From NCBI GenBank assembly GCA_020638955.1, contig JACKHO010000016.1, forward strand, positions 1 to 13,258: a stretch of DNA of 13,258 nt. Reading direction: 5' to 3'. Source of the stretch: Planctomycetaceae bacterium (lineage in GTDB: Bacteria; Planctomycetota; Planctomycetia; Planctomycetales; Planctomycetaceae). Under the pieces are notes generated by a model. It was not told where the DNA came from and made no database searches. It saw only the letters and a list, made by a program, of their open reading frames with translations. The position numbers and the translations under genes were made by a program. Positions 1-6,014 of the stretch are shown here, one piece after another. Numbering within the stretch: the stretch's first letter is position 1; the number at the start of each line of letters is the position of its first letter.

Positions 1-94
1 AATTGAGGAACGCAATTCAACTTTGAAATGCGTTTCGGCAATTATTGCGGCTTTCCCGGTCCAATGTCTACGACCAGCGTTGGGTTCCGGAATT

Positions 95-121
95 TCCGTG
101 CCTGTCGAGCAGAGGCACGGA
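95..121. repeat. 9-bp perfect inverted repeat (stem-loop)
   Basis: TCCGTGCCT at 95-103 is the exact reverse complement of AGGCACGGA at 113-121, with a 9-base loop. No T-run follows on either strand, so it does not look like an intrinsic terminator. It lies about 250 bases before the GTG start of the large surface-protein gene. It may be a structure in a long leader RNA or a protein-binding site; its function is unknown. Confidence 0.6.
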
Positions 122-307
122 CAATGAGGTGTTCCTGCATCAAAACGCACGATTCTACGTACTCGCACCCTCTGGAATTTGTGCGGTCAATTTGCTTTAC
201 CAACTCGACCTGGATTCACACCCTTATTTGTTCGTCACAACGCATACCGAACGGGTAAATCTTGACGGTTTGAAGGCTGTCCATCGACTCCGAATCGCCC
301 GCAAATC

Positions 308-345
308 CGATGTAAGCGATGTCAGACGTTCCAGCACATCGCTGG
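308..345 (+). repeat. Tandem 9-mer and alternative hairpins next to the start of the surface-protein gene
   Basis: Two tandem 9-mers, CGATGTAAG (308-316) and CGATGTCAG (317-325), are followed by the reverse complement ACATCGCT (336-343). The latter pairs perfectly over 8 bp with AGCGATGT (315-322). A competing 5-bp hairpin, CCAGC/GCTGG (331-345), would exclude the first. The structure ends about 29 bases before the GTG start. It could affect translation or bind a regulator; this is inference from sequence only. Confidence 0.4.
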
Positions 346-373
346 TGCGCGGGCGATATCAAGGGAGTGACTC

Positions 374-2485
374 GTGCGACTACTTAAGAAAATGCAATGG
401 GCATCGGCTGCTGTTCTCACCACGCTCGCAGTAGGGCTGAGCTCGGCCGCAGACGGCCAGGATGTGCGGCCACGCCGGGCTCCCATCGTGTCGGGGCGAC
501 CGATTGCCCAGCAAACGGCCCTTGATGACTTGTCCGACGAGGGGGTGTTTCGACTGGGTGAAGCTGCTGTTACAGATTCTGACAGCACTTCCTATGCACC
601 TCGACTGGCACAAGCCCCACCGCCACCAGAAGGGAAGGCAACATCGAATTCTCCAGTCGTCGAAGAGGATTCCGTTGGTGAAACGCAGCAGGTGCAGTTC
701 ATCGATAACGGCGGCGGTGCGATGTTCAATCCTGTTCCCAATCAAGTTGGATTCGGCGCGGTTTACGATCCATTCGTCGACATGACCTTCTATGGTGGAC
801 ACTTCGGTCAGGCCGGTCAGTCGACATTGTTCCTGCCACTGCTGCAGGACTCGGAGTCGTTGCTGTTCACTGAATTGGAAGGACTCTTCGGCAACGCAGG
901 TAACCTCCAGGGCAGCTTCGGCCTGGGCTATCGCCAAATGCTCGAGGGCCGGGACATCTATGTCGGTGCCAACGCGTTCTACGACTATCGCCAAACTGGC
1001 ATTGGGACGGAAATGCACCAACTGTCGTTCGGTGGTGAAGTCGTCGCCTACAACTGGGATGCCCGTTTGAACGGCTACATCTCAGATGGTACTTCCGGCT
1101 TCTATACACCTCGGGCATTCCTTGAAGGCAATCGCCTCTGGTTGGATACGACATTTGAACAATCGTTCTCAGGAGCTGATGCCGAAGGTGGCGCGCTGCT
1201 GCTGACAAACGACATTCGTACCTTTGAGTTGCGTGCATACACCGGTGCCTTCTATTTCGAGCCAAACGGTCTCGGTAACACGGTCGCAGGTCCGAAAGGC
1301 CGCCTCGAAGCCCGCATGTATGACCTGCCGGCACTGGGAAGTGGATCGCGTCTTGTCGCTGGTGTGGAGGCAACCTGGGATCGCGTACGGGATACTCAAT
1401 GGACCGGAATGGCACAATTGCGAATTCCGCTGGGCGGAGGTGCTGATGGGCCAACACTCGATCCGTTCTCGCGCCGAATGCTCGATCGCGTTGTGCGTGA
1501 ACGTCAAATCGTCACCCAAGAGGTGAACCACCGTGAACCGGTTGCAAACAAGATTACTGGCGTCCCCATCGTGAATACGGTTGTCGCCAATCCCGGGACG
1601 TTTGCCGCTGACGTAAATGCTGCAGGATTCCACAGTCTGGTGATTGCCAACGGTGCTATTACGACGACGGGCGAAGTTGCCCTGTTTCGTGGTCAGACGA
1701 TTATGGGCGGCGGCAGTACACTGCCCATTGTCGGTACGCAGACCGGAACAATGGGAATGTTCACCGCGCCTGGCATGCGTCCCACCATTACCAGTACCAA
1801 TCCCGCACAGGCGGTTTTCCGTCCTGAAACGGACACGGTGCTCATGGGATTGGATATCGCAGGTGGTTCCTACGGTGTCGACGTCCACACTCAACGTGAC
1901 ATGCACCTCCTCGATCTGAACATCTCGGGATCCGGAATCGACGGCATTCGTGTGCAGAATGGTCAGCGAATTAACATTCGCAACACCACTGTCAGCGGTG
2001 CAGGTGTCCGCGGAATCTATCTGCGTAACATGGACGGTATGGTTGTGGACAACGTCATGCTGAACATGATTAGTGACGTCGGCCTGCATGTGCAAAACGG
2101 CAGCAACCTCATGGTCAGCTCTCTGATGGTGAACGGCACTGGGGTCGGCAGCGGGATATTCCTGCAGGATCTCAACACCGGTGTCCTGTCCGATACAACG
2201 GTTATGAACACAGGGTTCAACGGCATGAATGTCCTTGGCGGCTCCAACATCTCAATGTTCGCAAGCCAAATCTCAGGCACGACTGCTGACGGTATCCGCA
2301 CGACTGGAACGACCACGTTCTCGCTGAACAACACGGCATTCACTGGCATCGGTGGGGCGACCACCAACCTGACGAATAGCTCGGTCAGCGGCTCGGGCAA
2401 CACCGCAGTGCCATTCTCGTCGACCGACGGCGGTGGGAATACCGGAACCATTCTGTTCAACGGTGGGGCTGACTCCGCTCCCTAA
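374..2485 (+). CDS. Inverse autotransporter-like (intimin-type) barrel protein with beta-helix passenger
   Basis: A 703-residue predicted outer-membrane/surface protein. The GTG start is chosen because GGGAG lies a few bases upstream and the frame then opens with a signal peptide (basic MRLLKK, hydrophobic to about residue 22, small residues near 24-27). Residues 30-115 are a low-complexity, proline-rich linker. Residues 120-355 form a beta-barrel resembling the intimin/invasin family: FGLGYRQM, VGANAFYDYR and HQLSFGGEVVAYNWDARLNGY are the kind of strand motifs seen there, and it ends in AQLRIPLGG. Residues 366-395 are a charged linker (RRMLDRVVRERQIV). Residues 400-700 are a right-handed parallel beta-helix, with Gly-hydrophobic steps at 501, 524, 547, 570, 594, 617 and 640. 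Barrel-before-passenger order is that of type Ve secretion, but the passenger is a beta-helix rather than Ig-like domains. There are no cysteines. It is closed by the terminator at 2523-2554. The adhesin or carbohydrate-binding role is inferred. Confidence 0.82.
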   Translation: MRLLKKMQWASAAVLTTLAVGLSSAADGQDVRPRRAPIVSGRPIAQQTALDDLSDEGVFRLGEAAVTDSDSTSYAPRLAQAPPPPEGKATSNSPVVEEDSVGETQQVQFIDNGGGAMFNPVPNQVGFGAVYDPFVDMTFYGGHFGQAGQSTLFLPLLQDSESLLFTELEGLFGNAGNLQGSFGLGYRQMLEGRDIYVGANAFYDYRQTGIGTEMHQLSFGGEVVAYNWDARLNGYISDGTSGFYTPRAFLEGNRLWLDTTFEQSFSGADAEGGALLLTNDIRTFELRAYTGAFYFEPNGLGNTVAGPKGRLEARMYDLPALGSGSRLVAGVEATWDRVRDTQWTGMAQLRIPLGGGADGPTLDPFSRRMLDRVVRERQIVTQEVNHREPVANKITGVPIVNTVVANPGTFAADVNAAGFHSLVIANGAITTTGEVALFRGQTIMGGGSTLPIVGTQTGTMGMFTAPGMRPTITSTNPAQAVFRPETDTVLMGLDIAGGSYGVDVHTQRDMHLLDLNISGSGIDGIRVQNGQRINIRNTTVSGAGVRGIYLRNMDGMVVDNVMLNMISDVGLHVQNGSNLMVSSLMVNGTGVGSGIFLQDLNTGVLSDTTVMNTGFNGMNVLGGSNISMFASQISGTTADGIRTTGTTTFSLNNTAFTGIGGATTNLTNSSVSGSGNTAVPFSSTDGGGNTGTILFNGGADSAP

Positions 2486-2522
2486 TCACGCGGAATTTTC
2501 ACGTAACGTGAATTGGATTCGA

Positions 2523-2554
2523 GATGCCAGGCCAAACGCCTGGCATCTTTTTTT
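2523..2554 (+). terminator. Rho-independent terminator
   Basis: GATGCCAGGC (2523-2532) pairs perfectly with GCCTGGCATC (2538-2547) around a 5-base loop CAAAC, followed at once by seven T (2548-2554). It lies 38 bases after the stop of the surface-protein gene and isolates that gene from mreB. This is the clearest terminator in the window. Confidence 0.95.
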
Positions 2555-2814
2555 GCGCGCAGCCCAATGCTCCCGACTGACGTTCTTGTTGTTTGTTGTG
2601 TTCGCAAGATTCTTGTTTAACAGTCCTTACGGAGAGTGTTGGCCGCCGTTTGGGCCTCACTGTCCGGACACCTGGGAATAACTCTCGCGACCTGGCTGCC
2701 CTGTCTGGCACCAAAACGTCTCTTGCGAAAATTGCCGATTTCGACGTAAAAGCAACGTGGTGAAATCGATAAGTTCCCTCGGCAGGCTGCGCAGGACGCT
2801 CAGCCGGTGCACTT
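2555..2814. other. Spacer between terminator and mreB
   Basis: No gene is supported. It should hold the mreB promoter. The best sigma-70-like pair I can find is TTGCGA (2723-2728) and TAAAAG (2747-2752), 18 bases apart and each 4 of 6 to consensus, which is weak. A 7-bp inverted repeat CGATTTC/GAAATCG spans 2736-2768 and overlaps that candidate -10. AGGA at about 2793 is too far from the ATG to be a convincing ribosome-binding site. Confidence 0.35.
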
Positions 2815-3861
2815 ATGGTATGGAATGGCTTCCGCGACTGGCTCTGCCCCGATCTGGGAATTGATCTGGGGACTGCGAACACGCGCATTGTGGTGCGTGG
2901 GAAGGGGCTTGTCGTTGATGAACCATCAGTCGTTGCCATGGAAAAGGGATCGCGTCGGGTTTTGGGGCAGGGGACGGCCGTAGGTCGTTTGGCCCGACAA
3001 ATGATGGGGCGAACGCCCGACTCTATTACCGCCGTGCAGCCGCTTCGCTCAGGTTCCATTACCGACTTTGAAGTCTGCGAGTCGATGCTCCGCTACCTCA
3101 TGCGGAAGGCTGCGTCCCAGAGTGGGGGATTTCGGCCGAGGGTTGTTGTGACGGTTCCATGCGAACTGACACCCGTTGAGAAGCACATCATTTTCAACAG
3201 TGTCGAACGAGCTGGGGCTGGGCGGGTGTACCTGGTGGAACAATCGCGGGCGGCGAGTATTGGCGCAGGGCTTCCCATTAGCGAGCCCATCGCAAACATG
3301 ATTTGCGACCTGGGCAGCGGCACAAGTGAAATTGCCGTGTTGAGTCTGGCGGAAATCGTGGCCGGGAAATCGCTCAAGGTCGCCGGCGATTCGATGGACG
3401 AGGCGATTGTCGAATACGTTCGCCGCGAATTCTCGCTGCGCATCGGAACGCGTACCGCCGAACGACTCAAAATCTCGATTGGAAGTGCCTTTCCTCTCGA
3501 TGAGGAACTGACCACCGAAGTGCGGGGGTTGGACATCGTTAGCAGTATTCCGCGCAAGGCACTCATTACCAGCGAGCAGGTGCGTGCGGCTTTGCAGGAG
3601 CCGCTCGGGCGAATTCTCGAGGGCATTACCTCAGTCATTGAACGTTGTGCTCCGGAACTCGTGGCCGACCTCGCCGAGACCGGGATTGTGCTGTGTGGGG
3701 GATCGGCCCAGTTGCGTGGCATCGACTCATTGCTCCGCGAGCAACTCGGAATTCCGATTCGCATCGCATCCGACCCTCTTACCACGACGGCCCGCGGTAC
3801 GGCCATTTGCCTCGATCATTTGCAGCACTGGCGTGGTCGCTTCGAATCGGAGGCGGCATGA
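2815..3861 (+). CDS. mreB: MreB-family rod-shape actin homologue (diverged)
   Basis: 348 residues, the usual MreB length. MreB polymerises on the inner face of the cytoplasmic membrane with ATP and guides lateral peptidoglycan synthesis. Seen here: an N-terminal stretch able to form a membrane-binding amphipathic helix (residues 1-12), phosphate-1 loop DLGTANTRI (17-25), VQPLRSGSITDFEV (74-87), phosphate-2 loop DLGSGTSEIAV (165-175), RTAERLKISIGSA (213-225) and the adenosine motif GIVLCGGSAQLRGID (290-304). The MreB hallmark IEEPMAAAIG reads VEQSRAASIG (141-150), so the residue aligned with the catalytic Glu of MreB/Hsp70 is Gln143, as in actin. The phosphate-2 and adenosine loops each have a Gly-to-Ser change. 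The stop overlaps the mreC start (ATGA). The start codon has only a weak ribosome-binding site. The family assignment is secure; full ATPase activity is not. Confidence 0.93.
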   Translation: MVWNGFRDWLCPDLGIDLGTANTRIVVRGKGLVVDEPSVVAMEKGSRRVLGQGTAVGRLARQMMGRTPDSITAVQPLRSGSITDFEVCESMLRYLMRKAASQSGGFRPRVVVTVPCELTPVEKHIIFNSVERAGAGRVYLVEQSRAASIGAGLPISEPIANMICDLGSGTSEIAVLSLAEIVAGKSLKVAGDSMDEAIVEYVRREFSLRIGTRTAERLKISIGSAFPLDEELTTEVRGLDIVSSIPRKALITSEQVRAALQEPLGRILEGITSVIERCAPELVADLAETGIVLCGGSAQLRGIDSLLREQLGIPIRIASDPLTTTARGTAICLDHLQHWRGRFESEAA

Positions 3862-4802
3862 GTTCCTTCTCGCATTCCTCTTCACAAACGCGGTGGTTGC
3901 TATGGGGAAGTTGTGCCTTGTTGGCCATCCTCGTCTGGATGGCACCACAACTGCTGGAAAAACTCCGCCCGACACTTCTGGACATGAGCAATCTCGGATT
4001 GTCGAGTGTCCAGTTCGCGGCGACAACGAGCGACAAGGACTTGGACAGCACCGAGTCGGCGTTGCGAATTGCGGCGTTGGAAGAATCGAACCGACGGCTC
4101 GAATTGCATGCGGCCCGGTTGGAACAGCGAGTTCGGGAATTGAATCAGCGAGTGGCAGCTCCGCTGCAGGCCGAAAGTTCACCGTCCCTGATGGTTCATC
4201 AACCACGTACCGTGAAAGTGTTGGGACGTTTGGGAGCGTCGGAACAAACTGAGCGTCGTCTCGTGCTGAATGTTGGTGCCAAGGCCGGAGTCGAAGGGGA
4301 AGAATTCCTGGTGAACTCCGATTTGCCCGTGCTGGATAGTGGGACTCAGTCCGGTATTCGCGCTGACGACTTTCTGCTCAGCGGACGCACACTCTGGGGG
4401 CGTGTTGCCAGTTCGGGACATTGGACCAGTACTGCGGTTCCCGTCACCGACGAAGGATTCCAGACTGCGGTTCAAATTGTACGCAGCAGTACAACGGGGC
4501 CGGTGTACGGTGCCCGAGGAATTCTTAACGGGGATGGTACTGGTTGCACGCTCGACCAAATCCCTGCGACAGAACCGGTCACTATTGGTGACCACATTTA
4601 CACCGACTCGAGGATTGCAGCTCCAGTCCCACTCTACTGTGGCATGATTGTTGAAGCGGAACTCGATCCTAACGACATCTTCTGGCGCATTCGCGTAGCG
4701 CCGGCGGCACAAAAGTATCCCGAACAACTCATTGTCGTATCGCCGCAGTTGAATCCCATTCGACTCGCTTCCGGCGAAGAAGTCTTGGACGCTGAAGAGT
4801 AG
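3858..4802 (+). CDS. mreC: MreC-like rod-shape-determining protein
   Basis: 314 residues. The start is the ATG overlapping the mreB stop by four bases (translational coupling), with GGAGG at its usual distance upstream; longer in-frame starts inside mreB are rejected. Layout: short cytoplasmic N-terminus, one membrane segment (13-30), a coiled coil of the dimerisation type (about 64-99, rich in Leu, Glu and Arg), then the two-barrel periplasmic MreC core (about 115-296). Family-like marks in the core are LVLNVGAKAGVEGEEF (135-150), LWGRVASSGHWTSTAVPVTD (179-198), a DQIP segment (233-236) and TIGDHIYTDS (242-251). MreC links MreB to the periplasmic synthases PBP2/RodA. No mreD, pbp2 or rodA follows; the next gene converges 13 bases away. 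Sequence similarity is modest, so the call rests on architecture and on its position after mreB. Confidence 0.88.
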   Translation: MSSFSHSSSQTRWLLWGSCALLAILVWMAPQLLEKLRPTLLDMSNLGLSSVQFAATTSDKDLDSTESALRIAALEESNRRLELHAARLEQRVRELNQRVAAPLQAESSPSLMVHQPRTVKVLGRLGASEQTERRLVLNVGAKAGVEGEEFLVNSDLPVLDSGTQSGIRADDFLLSGRTLWGRVASSGHWTSTAVPVTDEGFQTAVQIVRSSTTGPVYGARGILNGDGTGCTLDQIPATEPVTIGDHIYTDSRIAAPVPLYCGMIVEAELDPNDIFWRIRVAPAAQKYPEQLIVVSPQLNPIRLASGEEVLDAEE

Positions 4803-4815
4803 AAGCGGCGGAGTA

Positions 4816-5526
4816 CTACGCCCCTTCGCAATAAGGGCACGATTGTCGATAGACAATGCGATGGCAGCGATGGCACTCGCGCGGCCCGTAGAGCAGCGGT
4901 GGTTCCATTTTGAACTGCTGGTAAATCATGTAGACAAAGGCCAGCAAAACGGTGGTCATGATGAAGTAGTTGCCGGGCCCGTTGTCGTTATTCGCAACCA
5001 GGAAACCAAGGATCAAAACGCAGCAAATGGAGTAGATGCCAATGATCCACCACTTGTTGCGATTGTAGGCGGTCCGCTGCACCTGAGAGTTAACCGCCTC
5101 GGCGACGTGTGATTCGATTAGCTCCGACTTTTCCAGGCGAACGGCTTCCAGGTTGGCCGCATTCACTGACTGCAGGAGTCGGCGAATGCTGTCGGTGACA
5201 CGGTACGTGTCATCGAAATCAAAAGCCTGTTGATGGGCCCAGCGATTGCGAAACTCCCGCAGTTCACTGACGAGACTGCGCTCGTAGTGACCAAGGTCGT
5301 GACGGAACACGCTGTTCCATTGATCCCACATGACCGTCAGTAGTGAAGCTGCGTCCCATTCGATGTCTTTGCGTGTTGCCCGAGTTCGGTCATCACGAAA
5401 GCTCCCCTGCACGGCGCGCTGCCAGTTCTCGCGATAAATGGCCCGTAGCTTTCCCTCGACGTAAGGGGCCAGGCCCTCCGTCAGGAGTTCGAGTACACGG
5501 GTAATCTTTTCGGAGTTTCCGTTCAC
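4816..5526 (-). CDS. Swt1-type HEPN domain membrane protein with C-terminal zinc ribbon
   Basis: 236 residues, starting at GTG (5526); an in-frame TGA lies nine bases upstream, so no longer form exists. Residues 10-130 match the Swt1-like HEPN helical domain, ending in RNRWAHQQAFDFDDTYRVTD (93-112). This holds the HEPN Rx4-6H motif (R93...H98) plus the 'WAHQ...DDTYR' signature. Residues 125-157 are a charged helical linker. Two membrane helices follow (about 159-178 and 187-203), then a short tail with CX2C-X8-CX2C (Cys218, 221, 230, 233), a zinc ribbon. Many HEPN proteins are metal-independent RNases in defence or RNA processing, while others only bind RNA or other proteins. Topology predicts both the HEPN domain and the zinc ribbon on the cytoplasmic side. 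It converges on mreC with a 13-base gap and no obvious terminator. Biological role unknown. Confidence 0.82.
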   Translation of the reverse strand: MNGNSEKITRVLELLTEGLAPYVEGKLRAIYRENWQRAVQGSFRDDRTRATRKDIEWDAASLLTVMWDQWNSVFRHDLGHYERSLVSELREFRNRWAHQQAFDFDDTYRVTDSIRRLLQSVNAANLEAVRLEKSELIESHVAEAVNSQVQRTAYNRNKWWIIGIYSICCVLILGFLVANNDNGPGNYFIMTTVLLAFVYMIYQQFKMEPPLLYGPRECHRCHRIVYRQSCPYCEGA

Positions 5527-5560
5527 GATGTGGGCTCATGCGCCGAATTTTCAAGGGGGT

Positions 5561-5662
5561 ATCCAAACCTTTGGTCATTGGATGCCAAAGTCAAGCGTTG
5601 CTTTTGAGCAACGCTGCAGATTGCATCGGTCTTTGCTGGCGTTGAGCCAGTCGTAACGACTG
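5561..5662. repeat. Cluster of small inverted repeats
   Basis: Several perfect arms sit close together: ATCCAA/TTGGAT (5561-5583), the alternative CTTTGG/CCAAAG (5569-5590), AGCGTTGCT/AGCAACGCT with a TTTG tetraloop (5594-5615, 9 bp), CTGGC/GCCAG (5636-5650) and CAGTCG/CGACTG (5648-5662). None has a terminator T-run. The density suggests a folded RNA or a composite regulatory region upstream of the HEPN gene; which strand is transcribed cannot be told. Confidence 0.55.
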
Positions 5663-5666
5663 CGGC

Positions 5667-5702
5667 TGGGTCGAAAACTGCAAATTGTGGGTTTTCGACC
5701 CA
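5667..5702. repeat. 12-bp perfect inverted repeat
   Basis: TGGGTCGAAAAC (5667-5678) is the exact reverse complement of GTTTTCGACCCA (5691-5702), separated by 12 bases. The right arm overlaps the first copy of the 16-base element (5687-5702), so the left arm is an inverted partial copy of it. It lies 140-180 bases upstream of the HEPN start and about 310 bases upstream of mraZ. No T-tract follows directly on either strand, so an operator or RNA structure is likelier than a terminator. Confidence 0.7.
5687..5702 (+). repeat. 16-base element, copy 1
   Basis: GTGGGTTTTCGACCCA. It shares GTGGGTTT and CCCA at identical spacing with the copies at 5865-5880 and 5907-5922. It also forms the right arm of the 12-bp inverted repeat. 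TGGG-N7-CCCA is itself a short palindrome, typical of a binding site for a symmetric protein. Confidence 0.5.
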
Positions 5703-5864
5703 CGGCGTTTTCTGCGTTTCGACAGTGCTACCAAACGGGTCGTGTCGGGCAGCCTCAACACATGTCGCTGTTTCTCCCTGGCGCGTGAGGCAATATCCGT
5801 CAAATTCGGAAAAAACTACCAAATCGAATTGACCCGCACATGTTAACGCCTATTATCCGCCTTC

Positions 5865-5880
5865 GTGGGTTTGACGCCCA
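5865..5880 (+). promoter_or_regulatory. 16-base element, copy 2 (candidate operator)
   Basis: GTGGGTTTGACGCCCA, identical to the other copies in GTGGGTTT and CCCA. Its start is 42 bases (about four helical turns) before the start of copy 3, so both would lie on the same face of the DNA. The TGGG half-sites resemble the TGGGN boxes bound by MraZ in E. coli, although there they are direct repeats. The link to MraZ is inference. Confidence 0.42.
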
Positions 5881-5900
5881 ATTGATCTTTTAAAACGTGG

Positions 5901-5929
5901 TTGCAAGTGGGTTTTCAGCCCAATACATT
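5901..5929 (+). promoter_or_regulatory. Candidate mraZ promoter with 16-base element in its spacer
   Basis: TTGCAA (5901-5906) and TACATT (5924-5929) are 17 bases apart, each 4 of 6 to the sigma-70 consensus. The third 16-base element, GTGGGTTTTCAGCCCA (5907-5922), fills the spacer almost exactly, the classic place for a repressor site. Transcription would start near 5936, giving a leader of about 80 bases. A further GTGGGT lies at 5986-5991. The promoter match alone is weak; its coincidence with the repeat raises confidence. Confidence 0.4.
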
Positions 5930-6014
5930 GGTGGCGGTAGAACTGCCCGAACACCTCCTGCGAAAGCTGACGGAATGGCCTCGCAGTGGGTGGATAACTC
6001 GCTGAATTGAAGTC

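Larger units (their letters stand above)
1..373. other. Non-coding leader upstream of the inverse-autotransporter gene
   Basis: No convincing gene lies here. The overlapping short open frames have no recognisable domain, and two run out of phase into the next gene. The stretch carries a strong inverted repeat at 95-121 and a second repeat structure at 308-345, so part of it may be a structured 5' leader. I see no clear sigma-70 promoter; a TTGACG at 262-267 has no acceptable -10 element 16-18 bases downstream. The end of an upstream gene could lie just outside the window. Confidence 0.5.
5527..6014. other. Repeat-rich divergent spacer between the HEPN gene and mraZ
   Basis: No protein gene is supported: the small open frames on the minus strand have no domain and cross the repeats listed separately. 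The left half (5561-5702) is dense in inverted repeats. Three copies of a 16-base GTGGGTTT-N4-CCCA element occur across the spacer, with one copy between candidate -35 and -10 elements facing mraZ. The right 80 bases would be the mraZ leader. This is the most structured non-coding stretch in the window. Confidence 0.6.

Noticed and set aside
45..434. 129-codon frame across the leader into the surface-protein gene
   Set aside because: It overlaps the signal-peptide coding region in another frame and shows no domain, so it is not supported as a gene.
1169..2095. 308-codon open frame on the minus strand inside the surface-protein gene
   Set aside because: It is antisense to a well-supported coding sequence, has low-complexity His/Thr/Val-rich translation with no domain, and arises from the codon bias of the plus-strand gene. 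The same holds for the minus-strand frame at 380-1021.
3645..3857. Longer N-terminal extension of mreC starting inside mreB
   Set aside because: The added residues are out-of-frame mreB sequence. The ATG at 3858 has a good GGAGG and the typical 4-base stop-start overlap, and it puts the membrane helix near the N-terminus.
5523..5822. 99-codon minus-strand frame upstream of the HEPN gene
   Set aside because: It runs through the strong inverted repeats, has no recognisable domain or ribosome-binding site, and other frames in the same stretch are equally open.
5687..5922. Possible CRISPR-like array from the repeated 16-base element
   Set aside because: Only three short copies at unequal spacing (178 and 42 bases), no conserved spacer length and no cas genes; a binding-site explanation fits better.
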